A DNA stretch of 22,223 nt. Origin: Patescibacteria group bacterium UBA7522 (GTDB lineage Bacteria; Patescibacteriota; CPR2; UBA1875). Below, one piece after another: positions 1 through 8,092 of the stretch; position 1 is the first letter of the stretch, and each line of letters opens with the position of its first letter. Location: contig DLNA01000031.1 of assembly GCA_002476865.1 (NCBI GenBank), forward strand, positions 1-22,223, written 5' to 3'. Below the pieces are notes generated by a model. The model was not told where the DNA came from and did not search any database. It was given only the letters and a program-made list of their open reading frames with translations. The position numbers were made by a program, and so were the translations under genes.

Positions 1-186
1 AAAACAGCCGATGCTGAGCTGGTCTCGTCTGATTATAAAGGGTCGCAATATTCGTCGATATTTGACGGATATTTAACTAAAAATATTGGTGATAATTTTT
101 TTAAAGTTTTTGCTTGGTACGACAACGAATGGGGTTATTCTTGTCGTTTAGCTGATCTGGCTTATTTTATAGGAAAGAAAAAATAA
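1..186 (+). CDS. gap: Glyceraldehyde-3-phosphate dehydrogenase, C-terminal end (partial)
   Basis: Only the last 61 codons are present; the gene begins before the window. The translation contains SSIFDGYLT followed by the near-invariant GAPDH C-terminal motif WYDNEWGYSCRLADL, ending in a lysine-rich tail and TAA at 184-186. GAPDH oxidises glyceraldehyde-3-phosphate to 1,3-bisphosphoglycerate with NAD(P)+ in the cytoplasm. The catalytic cysteine and cofactor-binding fold lie outside the window, so cofactor choice cannot be judged. The next gene, phosphoglycerate kinase, starts 4 bases after the stop, as expected for consecutive glycolytic steps transcribed together. Confidence 0.93.
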   Translation, partial: KTADAELVSSDYKGSQYSSIFDGYLTKNIGDNFFKVFAWYDNEWGYSCRLADLAYFIGKKK

Positions 187-190
187 TCAC

Positions 191-1378
191 ATGAAGAGAG
201 CGGTACAATCGGGGCCAAAATCAATCAAAAACATAAATGTTAGAAATAACAAGGTTCTGGTAAGAGTTGATTTTAATCTCCCGATTCATGGAGTCAAAAT
301 CACAGACAGTTCAAGAGTTATTGCGGCAAAAAAAACTATCGATTGGTTAATTAAAGAGGGTGCTACGGTTTTTTTAATTTCTCACTTTGGTGATGCTAAC
401 GGCAAGAAAGATAAGAATTATAGTTTAAGAAAAATTTTGCCGTTTGTTAAAAAAACCCTTGGCCAAAAAATTATTTTTGTTCCTGATTGTATCGGTAAAA
501 CTCGAGATGAGGCCATTTTAAAATCTAAAAAAGGCCAAATTTATCTTCTTGAAAATACAAGGTTTTATTTTGGAGAAAAGGAGAATGATCCGATTTTTGC
601 CAAAGAGTTGGCTCGCGGCTATGATTATTTTGTTAATGAGGCCTTTTCTTCTTCGCATCGAGCCCACGCCTCAACGGTTGGGATTACAAAATATCTTCCT
701 TCCTACTCGGGATTTAATTTAACTGAAGAGTGTGAGGCCTTATCGTCTATATTGGAAAATCCGAAGTCGCCGTTTGTGGCCGTAATTGGTGGTGCTAAAA
801 TATCTTCAAAAATTGATATCTTAAAAAATCTTATTGAAAAAGTAGATGTTCTGATAATCGGTGGCGGAATGGCAAATAATTTTTTGGCGGCAGAGGGCTA
901 TGAAATAGGGAGGTCTTTTTATGAGGAGAATTTTATTGATTCTGCCGAGGAAATTTCGCGGATGGCTTATGATAAGGCAATAGAGTTTTTATTACCTGAC
1001 GATGTTTTGGTTGCTAAGAAGATTGGGGCAAGGGCTCGTGTTCAAAAAAAGGATATCGATCAGGTTTCGAAGGGGGATGTCATTGCTGATATTGGGCCAA
1101 AATCTGTCGCCAAATTTATAGAGCCAATTAATTTTGCTGGGACAATTTTTTGGAATGGCCCGCTTGGAATCTCTGAATTTAAACCTTTTTCTGGCGCTAC
1201 CCAGGCGCTGGCAAATGTGATATCAAAATCTAAGGGGAGGTCAATTATCGGCGGTGGTGACACTCTAGCTTCCGTAAAGGGTAAAAACCTTAAATTTGAC
1301 TTTGTCTCTACCGGAGGTGGGGCAACACTAGAGCTCGTAGCTGGCCATAAGTTGCCCGGGATAGAGGCACTAAGATAG
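191..1378 (+). CDS. pgk: Phosphoglycerate kinase
   Basis: A 395-residue, full-length PGK that transfers the acyl phosphate of 1,3-bisphosphoglycerate to ADP. Visible motifs are VRVDFN (R25, D27, N29), R42, H65 in SHFG, ENTRF (R124), HRAHAS (156-161), GGAK (200-203), WNGPLG, GGGDT and the C-terminal STGGGA. The usual SHLGRP loop reads SHFGDANG, so the arginine that normally contacts 3-phosphoglycerate is Asp68; the other substrate-binding residues are kept. The ATG at 191 has only a weak ribosome site (AGGAAAG near 171-177, about 13 bases upstream) and may rely on coupling to the GAPDH stop just before it. Family assignment is certain; the kinetic effect of Asp68 is unknown. Confidence 0.97.
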   Translation: MKRAVQSGPKSIKNINVRNNKVLVRVDFNLPIHGVKITDSSRVIAAKKTIDWLIKEGATVFLISHFGDANGKKDKNYSLRKILPFVKKTLGQKIIFVPDCIGKTRDEAILKSKKGQIYLLENTRFYFGEKENDPIFAKELARGYDYFVNEAFSSSHRAHASTVGITKYLPSYSGFNLTEECEALSSILENPKSPFVAVIGGAKISSKIDILKNLIEKVDVLIIGGGMANNFLAAEGYEIGRSFYEENFIDSAEEISRMAYDKAIEFLLPDDVLVAKKIGARARVQKKDIDQVSKGDVIADIGPKSVAKFIEPINFAGTIFWNGPLGISEFKPFSGATQALANVISKSKGRSIIGGGDTLASVKGKNLKFDFVSTGGGATLELVAGHKLPGIEALR

Positions 1379-1619
1379 TTTGTGACAACTTTTATATAAA
1401 TTTAAATTTTGATATTATAATTTTAAATAAAAATAAAAGACAATTAGTGGCCGTTTATGATTTGACGCCTATGTTTTTAAATACAAGTCCATTTTCTACT
1501 TTATTCATAACTAACAGCTTGTAACTCCAAATTCTGATTTCTAAACGATTGGATCATAATTAATTTGCTTTATTGAACAATTTTTTAGATAATAAAGATA
1601 ATAAAAACGTGGGGGTAAT
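1379..1619 (+). other. Intergenic region between pgk and tpiA
   Basis: This 241-base, very AT-rich gap is the second largest in the window. I see no ORF, tRNA-like fold or convincing terminator in it. It holds a lone TATAAT at 1416-1421 without a suitably spaced -35 box, a TTGACG at 1462-1467 without a -10 box, and near its end the promoter-like pair annotated separately. The gap suggests that tpiA and following genes can be transcribed apart from gap-pgk. Confidence 0.5.
1573..1602 (+). promoter_or_regulatory. Putative sigma70-type promoter for tpiA
   Basis: TTGAAC (1573-1578), an 18-base spacer and GATAAT (1597-1602). The -10 box matches consensus at 5 of 6 and the -35 at 4 of 6. Transcription would begin about 10 bases before the GGGGG ribosome site at 1611-1615. 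In AT-rich DNA such matches arise by chance, so support is moderate. Confidence 0.35.
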
Positions 1620-2453
1620 ATGAGAGGTAAAATTGTTATTGCTAACTGGAAGATGAATCTTTCGGTTCCAGAGAGTACGGTTCTTCTAGAAAAATATTTA
1701 TATGAGATAAATCCAGAGCGGACCGAGGTAATTGTTTGTCCTTCCTTTTTAGATATTTATAGCGCCGAAAAGGTTTTGCAGGGCTCCAAGATAAAAGTCG
1801 GTTCTCAGGATATTTTTTATGAAGACGAGGGTTCATATACTGGTGAGGTTTCGCCAAAGCAATTAACTGGTTTTGTTGAATATACTATTGTTGGTCATTC
1901 AGAGAGAAGAAAAAACTTTGGCGAAACAGATAAGATTGTAGCCAAAAAAGCTGCAACGGCTGTCAGGCACAAAATTGCACCAATTGTTTGTGTTGGCGAG
2001 AATCTTCATGAAAAGATGGATGGTTTAACAAAGCTTGTTGTAACTGGTCAGCTCGAGGCCTGTCTTTCGGATTTAACTTCAAAAGAAATAGAGGGTATTA
2101 TAGTCGCCTATGAACCAGTTTGGGCTATCGGGACGGGTCATGTATGCGATCCCAAGGTGGCTAATGAGGTTGCGAGAAACATTAGGAATTTAATAAGGGT
2201 TCTTTTTGGTCAAAAAGCAGCGGATCGAGTACATATTGTGTACGGAGGTAGTTTGGACTCGAAAAATATAGGTGTTTTTTTGAGTCAGCCAGACCTAGAC
2301 GGTTTTTTGGTCGGAGGCGCATCTCTGGACCATAAAGAATTTTCCGAGATTGTTGCGAGGGTTGATGTAGGCCCTTTGGCCAAAGCAAAACCATCCCCAA
2401 AAACAAGCTCTAAAAATAGTCGAAATAAAAAAACATCCAAAAATAAAAAATAG
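1620..2453 (+). CDS. tpiA: Triosephosphate isomerase with lysine-rich C-terminal tail
   Basis: Interconverts dihydroxyacetone phosphate and glyceraldehyde-3-phosphate. The catalytic set is complete: Lys11 in ANWKMN, His93 in VGHSERR and Glu165 in AYEPVWAIGTG, plus the phosphate-binding YGGSL and GGASL loops. The protein is 277 residues where about 250 is usual. The excess is a C-terminal tail (about 254-277) with nine Lys and one Arg among 24 residues, mixed with Ser, Asn and Pro, which looks disordered and lies outside the barrel. ATG at 1620 is preceded by GGGGG with a 4-base gap. Its neighbours are pgk and the class II aldolase that makes its substrates. Confidence 0.97.
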   Translation: MRGKIVIANWKMNLSVPESTVLLEKYLYEINPERTEVIVCPSFLDIYSAEKVLQGSKIKVGSQDIFYEDEGSYTGEVSPKQLTGFVEYTIVGHSERRKNFGETDKIVAKKAATAVRHKIAPIVCVGENLHEKMDGLTKLVVTGQLEACLSDLTSKEIEGIIVAYEPVWAIGTGHVCDPKVANEVARNIRNLIRVLFGQKAADRVHIVYGGSLDSKNIGVFLSQPDLDGFLVGGASLDHKEFSEIVARVDVGPLAKAKPSPKTSSKNSRNKKTSKNKK

Positions 2454-2530
2454 AATGTTTTTTGGAGGGAAGGTTTTTGAAAATTTTGCCTTTTGGTCAA
2501 TAGCTTTTTATTTTTAAAAAGGAGTCGTTT

Positions 2531-3388
2531 ATGTTAGTTAATCCCGTTTCTTTGTATAAAAAAGCGCGCAAGCACGGTTTTGCTATCGGCGCTTTTAATA
2601 CCTCTAACGCGGAGATAACAAAAGCAATTATAAAAACCGCTGAACGTCTAGGGTCTCCGGTTATCATTGAAACATCTGAGAATGAGATGGCTCACGTCGG
2701 GTCAGAGGTTATGGTAGCCGAAATTACAGCGATTGCCAAAAACACCAAAATTCCAGTTGCTTTACATCTAGATCATGGCAAGAGCTTTGAAAGTGTAAGG
2801 GAGGCAATTAGGGCTGGGTATAGTTCTGTTCACATAGATGGTTCAACGCTCGCTTTTGAAGAAAATTTTAAATTAACTAAAGCTGTTGTCGATTTAGCCC
2901 ATAACAACAAGGTGGCTGTAGAGGGGGAGGTTGGTCATATTGAGGGGAACTCATCTGAGCACAAATTACCTTTTGAGATAAAAAAAGAAAATTTAACAGA
3001 TCCAGGTGACGCCGCCTTTTTTGTCAAAAAGACCAAAGTTGATATTCTGGCAATCTCTATAGGGAATATTCATGGTCTTTACGAAACTACGCCGATGCTT
3101 GACTTTGATAGGTTGGAAGAAATCTCAAAATCAGTAAAATTGCCTTTTTCTCTTCACGGTGGATCGGGTATTCCTAAAAATCAAATCCAAAAAGCGATTG
3201 CTTTTGGGATTACCAAAATAAATGTTAATACAGAGATAAGAGTGGCTTTTAAAAGGGGGCTTTTGCACGAATTCGATCTTCGCCCCGATGAGGTAGTCCC
3301 CTATAAATACCTTCCGGCCGGTTCCGCGGCTGTTGAAAAGGTGGTTGAGTCAAAAATCAAAATTTTCGGTAGTGCGGGTCAAGCATAG
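2531..3388 (+). CDS. fba: Class II (zinc) fructose-bisphosphate aldolase family
   Basis: A 285-residue class II aldolase. Asp81 and zinc ligand His82 sit in HLDHG, the GEVGHIEG loop follows at about 132-139, and zinc ligands His181 (GNIHGLY) and His209 (LHGGSGI) are present; NVNTEIR is the phosphate-binding segment. It cleaves or forms fructose-1,6-bisphosphate, linking to the triosephosphates handled by tpiA upstream. The closely related tagatose-bisphosphate aldolases share these motifs, so substrate choice rests on context, which strongly favours fructose-1,6-bisphosphate. ATG at 2531 follows GGAG at 2521-2524 with ideal spacing. The 77-base gap from tpiA holds a strong ribosome site and a tiny possible leader ORF. 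Confidence 0.93.
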   Translation: MLVNPVSLYKKARKHGFAIGAFNTSNAEITKAIIKTAERLGSPVIIETSENEMAHVGSEVMVAEITAIAKNTKIPVALHLDHGKSFESVREAIRAGYSSVHIDGSTLAFEENFKLTKAVVDLAHNNKVAVEGEVGHIEGNSSEHKLPFEIKKENLTDPGDAAFFVKKTKVDILAISIGNIHGLYETTPMLDFDRLEEISKSVKLPFSLHGGSGIPKNQIQKAIAFGITKINVNTEIRVAFKRGLLHEFDLRPDEVVPYKYLPAGSAAVEKVVESKIKIFGSAGQA

Positions 3389-3460
3389 TTTTTGACGGCA
3401 GATTACTAAAAAAATCTCTAAATACAATTAAATAATAAATTTTTACGAAATGACTAGCGG

Positions 3461-3489
3461 TTGAAATGTATTCTTTTTTCTGTCAGAAT
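3461..3489 (+). promoter_or_regulatory. Putative sigma70-type promoter for pps
   Basis: TTGAAA (3461-3466), 17-base spacer, CAGAAT (3484-3489): 5 of 6 and 4 of 6 matches with ideal spacing, in a 127-base gap after fba. A start near 3496 would leave a leader of about 20 bases carrying GGAGGGGGA (3502-3510). Confidence 0.4.
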
Positions 3490-3515
3490 AAAAGGCATAA
3501 TGGAGGGGGAAGGCC

Positions 3516-5918
3516 TTGAATAAAAAAACAAAAAACATCCTTTGGTTTAATGAGGTTGGAAAAGACGACGGCGCTTTAGTTGGTGGCAAGGGTGCAAACT
3601 TGGGAGAGCTGACAAAGGCCGGTTTTCCTGTTCCCTCCGGCTATATAATTACTGCGCAGGCCTATTTCGATTACATCAAAGAGACGGGTTTAGATAAAAA
3701 AATTGAAAAAATTTTAGATGGATTAGATTTTGAGGACTCGAAAGATCTTCAAAAAAGAGCCGAAGAGGTTAAATCGTTAATACGCAAAACGAAACTACCT
3801 GAACATTTAAATAAAGAGATATTAGAGGCATATAAAAAGTTGGCGGTTGAAACAAGAACCGAAAAGCTTTATGTGGCAGTAAGGTCATCGGCAACAGCTG
3901 AAGACCTAGCCGATGCTTCATTCGCCGGTCAACAAGCGACCTATCTTAATGTGATAGGCACTAGAGATCTTTTAAAGGCGGTCCATGATTGCTGGGCTTC
4001 ACTTTTTGAGGCCAGGGCAATTTACTACAGAAACGACAAGGGTTTTAGTCAGCTTGAAGTTGGTATAGCGGTTCCGGTTCAAAAAATGGTTAATTCAGAT
4101 ACCGCTGGCGTTATGTTTACAATCGACCCAACCAATAACGACCTGGATCATGTTTCCATCGAGGCAGCTTATGGCTTGGGTGAGGTTGTGGTTTTGGGGG
4201 CGGTTAATCCGGATCGTTATCTTATAAACAAAAAAACAAGAGAAATTTCAAAAAAAGAGATTGCAAAACAAACCTGGATGTTAACTCGTGAATCCGGCTC
4301 ATCTGATACGGGCAATCTTGATGATTTGGAAAAAGAGGGGGTTGACGTTTCTCCGGAAAAACAAAAAGTTCAAAAAATATCCGACAAAGAGATCTTTAAG
4401 CTATTTGATCTGGCTATGGCGATTGAAAAACACTATGGAAAGCCCCAAGATACTGAGTGGGCAATCGAAAAGGGTCGTGTTTATATGGTTCAGAGTCGTC
4501 CAGTTACCACTCTGAACAGTGATCAGGGTCAAGAGAAAGGCGACGACGGAAAAAAAGTCGATCAGGATATTTCTGAAGCAGAGATACTCTTAAAGGGAGC
4601 GGCGGCCTCAACCGGAATGGCGGCTGGAAAAGTTGTTGTTATCCATTCGCCGAGCGAAATCGACAAGATCAAAGACGGTGATGTTTTAGTAACCGAGATG
4701 ACAACTCCCGACTATGTTCCCGCCATGAAAAGGGCTAGGGGAATAGTGACAGATAAGGGCGGTCGAACATGTCATGCAGCGATTGTCTCTCGTGAGCTTG
4801 GGATTCCTTGTGTGGTTGGAACAGATACCGCAACAACTGTTTTAAAAGATGCTGGTGTGGTTACGGTTGATGGAAAATCAGGAATTATTTATAAGGGTGA
4901 TGTTGTGCCACAAAAAGCGGACGATGATTTAAGTCAAGGTTCCGTTACTAGTGTTCAAACAGAGAAAATTATTACTGCTACGAAGCTTTATGTAATCTCG
5001 GCTGAGCCAGAGATGGCAGCCAAGCTTTCAGAGAGAGATGTTGACGGGGTGGGTCTTTTAAGAGCTGAATTTATAATCGCCGAGGACATAAAAGAACATC
5101 CTAAAAAGATGATCGAAGAAAAAAGGGGCGAAGAGTTTACGCAAAAATTAGCAAAAGGACTTTCAGAGTTTGCCGCCGCATTTCATCCCAGACCGGTTAT
5201 TTATCGATTTACCGATTTTAAGACCAATGAATACCGCAATTTAACAGGTGGTGAAAAATACGAACCAGAAGAAGAGAATCCAATGATTGGTTTTCGTGGA
5301 TGTTTTAGATATCACAAAGATCCAGAAGTTTTTAAGTTAGAAATAGATGCCATCAAAAAAGTTCGAGAATTGTATGACAATTTGCATGTAATGATACCTT
5401 TTGTAAGGACGATTGAAGAGTTCAGGGGCGTTAAGCAAATAATGAAAGATTTCGATTTGGCCCCAGAGCTTGATCCATCTTTTAAACTTTGGATTATGGT
5501 CGAAGTTCCATCGGCAGTTATTAGGATTGATGAATATATTAAAGAAGGCATTGATGGTGTTTCGATTGGCTCAAACGATCTTACTCAGCTAACTCTTGGC
5601 CTGGATCGTGACTCTTCGGTTGTGGCCGAACAATTCGATGAAAGAGATCCGGCTGTGCTTTGGATGCTAGAAAGAACAGTCAAGGCATGTCGAGATGCAG
5701 GGATAACGTGCTCGATATGTGGCCAGGCACCGAGTGTTTATCCGGAAATCACTCAAAAGCTAGTTGAGTGGGGAGCTACCTCTATCTCGGTAATGCCCGA
5801 TGCCTTAGAAGATACAAGAAAATTAATCGCACAGGTTGAGGAGTGCATGATACTTTCAGAGCTAACAAAAGTAAAAAAAGAAATAGAAGATTTAAAGAAT
5901 AAGTTAAATGAAAGTTAA
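3516..5918 (+). CDS. ppsA: Phosphoenolpyruvate synthase (pyruvate, water dikinase)
   Basis: An 800-residue protein with the three PEP synthase domains: N-terminal ATP-grasp nucleotide domain (about 1-335, with GGKGANLGEL, RSSATAEDLADASFAGQQ and VQSRPVTTL), a mobile phosphohistidine domain whose His420 lies in GGRTCHAAIVSRELG, and a C-terminal PEP/pyruvate TIM barrel with GSNDLTQL and catalytic Cys735 in CSICGQAPS. A charged linker (about 335-357) joins the first two. The enzyme interconverts pyruvate + ATP and PEP + AMP + phosphate. Length and the WFNEV start fit PEP synthase rather than pyruvate phosphate dikinase. It is encoded among glycolytic genes with no pyruvate kinase in the window, so a glycolytic role as in Thermococcus is plausible but inferred. 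The start is TTG at 3516 with GGAGGGGGA upstream. Confidence 0.95.
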   Translation: MNKKTKNILWFNEVGKDDGALVGGKGANLGELTKAGFPVPSGYIITAQAYFDYIKETGLDKKIEKILDGLDFEDSKDLQKRAEEVKSLIRKTKLPEHLNKEILEAYKKLAVETRTEKLYVAVRSSATAEDLADASFAGQQATYLNVIGTRDLLKAVHDCWASLFEARAIYYRNDKGFSQLEVGIAVPVQKMVNSDTAGVMFTIDPTNNDLDHVSIEAAYGLGEVVVLGAVNPDRYLINKKTREISKKEIAKQTWMLTRESGSSDTGNLDDLEKEGVDVSPEKQKVQKISDKEIFKLFDLAMAIEKHYGKPQDTEWAIEKGRVYMVQSRPVTTLNSDQGQEKGDDGKKVDQDISEAEILLKGAAASTGMAAGKVVVIHSPSEIDKIKDGDVLVTEMTTPDYVPAMKRARGIVTDKGGRTCHAAIVSRELGIPCVVGTDTATTVLKDAGVVTVDGKSGIIYKGDVVPQKADDDLSQGSVTSVQTEKIITATKLYVISAEPEMAAKLSERDVDGVGLLRAEFIIAEDIKEHPKKMIEEKRGEEFTQKLAKGLSEFAAAFHPRPVIYRFTDFKTNEYRNLTGGEKYEPEEENPMIGFRGCFRYHKDPEVFKLEIDAIKKVRELYDNLHVMIPFVRTIEEFRGVKQIMKDFDLAPELDPSFKLWIMVEVPSAVIRIDEYIKEGIDGVSIGSNDLTQLTLGLDRDSSVVAEQFDERDPAVLWMLERTVKACRDAGITCSICGQAPSVYPEITQKLVEWGATSISVMPDALEDTRKLIAQVEECMILSELTKVKKEIEDLKNKLNES

Positions 5919-5941
5919 TTTTTAATTTAAGATTAAAGCAC

Positions 5942-5970
5942 TTGAATATTTGAATAAAATATTTCATAAT
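5942..5970 (+). promoter_or_regulatory. Putative sigma70-type promoter for the zinc-ribbon protein gene
   Basis: TTGAAT (5942-5947), 17-base spacer, CATAAT (5965-5970): 4 of 6 and 5 of 6 matches. It lies in the 89-base gap after ppsA and about 38 bases before the next ATG, so the zinc-ribbon and enolase genes may have their own start of transcription. Confidence 0.4.
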
Positions 5971-6007
5971 CAAAAAGTAATAAGTTTATTCCCGAAGGGG
6001 GAGGGTA

Positions 6008-8089
6008 ATGAAGTGTCCTAATTGTGGTAATGAAGCGTTGTTTGTAAACGGAAAATATGTTTGCGTTGATTGTGGTATAGAGATTACGCCAGAACAGCAA
6101 GCATCCCAGACGATGAATGGTGATTTTAATCTAGATCCAAGTCAGTCAGTTTCGCCCCAAAGTGAAGTAGCTGACCGGTACACTAGTGTGGTCGTTTCGG
6201 ATCCTTCTTTGCCGGAAGTTCCGCCAACCCCTCCATCTGATTCTGAAGTCGGATCATCTTCAATTACAAGTATTGACGACGACTCCAATAATTCACAAAG
6301 AGAATTTTCTCCCGATAGAGAAGTGGTTGAAAAGCCGGTGGAGGAGTTTTACAAAAATGAGCTTGAGTCAGCAGGTCAGGCCACAGAAGCAATCGGTTCG
6401 GGAGATGGTGTCTACGATTTTGGTAGTCCAAGTGAAGGTGTTTCAGCTGAGCCCGTTACTGGGGTTGGTCGGGTTGAGGCGGGTTCTTTTAGCGCACCGA
6501 TTTCGGAAACTCCGCCCTTGAGCGATATATCTTCTAACGAAACAGTAATTGACTCGGCTCAGATTCAAGATGACTCTGCTGAAGAGGAAAATTTAAATAA
6601 AAATGACGGTTATTTTCAACCAAGCGCCTTTGATATCAAAGATACAAATCAAGAGCCGATGGAAAACATCGGTCCAAGCCAAACTTTTGAGTCGCCACCT
6701 ATTACAGCTGGGGTTGGTGGTCAAGAGCCAACCATCGAAAATCTTCAGGAAACAGCTGCGCTCAAAAACGGAACTTTGCCAGAAAAAACCGATGATAATA
6801 ATTTTGTGGAGTCGGTATTACCAGAGAGTGCTCCAGGGGCGTTACCAATGGAGAGTACGTCGAACAGTGATCTGGATACAATGCTAAGCTCTGTTGCTTC
6901 TGGCCAAAGTGTTGACGCCGTAAATCCTCCCACTGTTTACCCTCAAACAGAAGCCATAAATCAAGATTTTAATAATAACCTGAAAACAAAAAACATAAAG
7001 GAGGAACCCTCTATCCCTTCGGTAGAGAGTGTTTTTGGCGGAGGTAATGAGGATACGCCAACGCCCCAAGATTTTGGTTTACCTGCGCCTAGACCCGAAG
7101 CAAGATCAAATAAAAAAATAATTATTTTAAGTGCGGTCGGTCTAGTCGGGTTACTGATAATCGGGGCTTTACTTTTTGTTTTCTTGGGGGGTAAAAAAGA
7201 TCCCTATCCAGTCACCCTGAGTCCCGAACAGATTACAACAATATCTGCGAATGTTTCGCAAGCGATGGACGAAAAACAAGACCTGACAGTAAGCTACAAT
7301 TTAGAGGCAAATCTTTCAGATCTTTCAGCAAAAGAGGGTTTTGAAGAAAATACAGCTCTTTTGGAATATTTTAAGGAGGAATACAGGAATTCAGGCCTTT
7401 GGCTTCTTGATAAGGAAGACAATGTTTATCTTTCAAGTCAGATTAATGAAAAGATCAATAAACAGACATATATTTCGCAGGGTAGTACTACATATTTTTA
7501 CGATAATCAGAAATTAAAATGGAATAAGGAGAGCGGCTATAAAATTTCAACAGTGCCCAGCTTCATTGATCCTCAGAGTAAGGGCGGTCTAATTTATGCT
7601 AGTTCCATAGAGTCGGCTCAATTACTTGGCGTTGAATCAATAAACGGTTTAAATACAAGGGTTTTCGGAATTCAGCCACAAAAAGATTTTTTAAAAAATC
7701 TGGATTTTTTAGGGAAAGTATTTAGTGATGCAGGTTATATCTCAACCGATGCTTCTGGTGTAAATTTGAAGGTTTGGATCGGAGATGATGACAAGATTTA
7801 CAGGGTTTCCCTAGAAGGAAAAGTAAGTGTAGATGGAGACCAATTTAGTGGCGAAATCTATCTCAATACGTTAGCCGAATATAGCTATCAAAGCGTTTTG
7901 ATAAAAAACCCGCTAGAAACGGCTGAGGGTGATCCGCCCGGTAAAATATCGTCAGATAAAATTATAGAGGGAAAGGAGGAGGGAGAGCCCTCCTCTGTTA
8001 TTAATGAACCAATCGTGGAAGAGATAACTAGCGAAGAGGTTATTGGTATTGAAAAAAAGGAAAAAGAAATTATCAATGCAAAGGGGTAA
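6008..8089 (+). CDS. Zinc-ribbon, disordered-linker, single-pass membrane protein of unknown function
   Basis: I do not recognise a named family for this 693-residue protein. It opens with a zinc ribbon (Cys3, Cys6, Cys19, Cys22: CPNCG...CVDCG), followed by about 335 residues rich in Ser, Pro, Asp, Glu, Asn and Gln that look disordered. A hydrophobic helix spans about 371-391, and some 300 residues on the far side include repeated YISQGSTTYFYDNQ-like and VWIGDDDKIYRVSLEGK strands suggestive of a LolA/LppX-like lipid-binding beta fold (weak inference). An acidic tail closes the protein. Orientation would be ribbon and linker in the cytoplasm, C-terminal domain outside. ATG at 6008 follows GGGGGAGGG very closely. 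It ends 3 bases before enolase. Confidence 0.85.
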   Translation: MKCPNCGNEALFVNGKYVCVDCGIEITPEQQASQTMNGDFNLDPSQSVSPQSEVADRYTSVVVSDPSLPEVPPTPPSDSEVGSSSITSIDDDSNNSQREFSPDREVVEKPVEEFYKNELESAGQATEAIGSGDGVYDFGSPSEGVSAEPVTGVGRVEAGSFSAPISETPPLSDISSNETVIDSAQIQDDSAEEENLNKNDGYFQPSAFDIKDTNQEPMENIGPSQTFESPPITAGVGGQEPTIENLQETAALKNGTLPEKTDDNNFVESVLPESAPGALPMESTSNSDLDTMLSSVASGQSVDAVNPPTVYPQTEAINQDFNNNLKTKNIKEEPSIPSVESVFGGGNEDTPTPQDFGLPAPRPEARSNKKIIILSAVGLVGLLIIGALLFVFLGGKKDPYPVTLSPEQITTISANVSQAMDEKQDLTVSYNLEANLSDLSAKEGFEENTALLEYFKEEYRNSGLWLLDKEDNVYLSSQINEKINKQTYISQGSTTYFYDNQKLKWNKESGYKISTVPSFIDPQSKGGLIYASSIESAQLLGVESINGLNTRVFGIQPQKDFLKNLDFLGKVFSDAGYISTDASGVNLKVWIGDDDKIYRVSLEGKVSVDGDQFSGEIYLNTLAEYSYQSVLIKNPLETAEGDPPGKISSDKIIEGKEEGEPSSVINEPIVEEITSEEVIGIEKKEKEIINAKG

Positions 8090-8092
8090 GAG

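Noticed and set aside
1060..1263. Minus-strand reading frames opposite pgk and other genes
   Set aside because: They lie wholly opposite well-conserved enzymes and show no homology or initiation signals; all real genes in the window are on the plus strand.
1416..1421. TATAAT as a promoter -10 box
   Set aside because: The nearest -35-like GTGACA (1382-1387) is 28 bases away, far outside the usual spacing, and the region is very AT-rich.
3400..3417. Hairpin AGATT/AATCT after the aldolase gene as a terminator
   Set aside because: A five-base AT-rich stem with no following T-run is too weak to support the call.
6186..6887. Reading frames of 94-111 codons inside the zinc-ribbon gene
   Set aside because: They are other-frame shadows in a low-complexity coding region and have no ribosome sites or recognisable domains.
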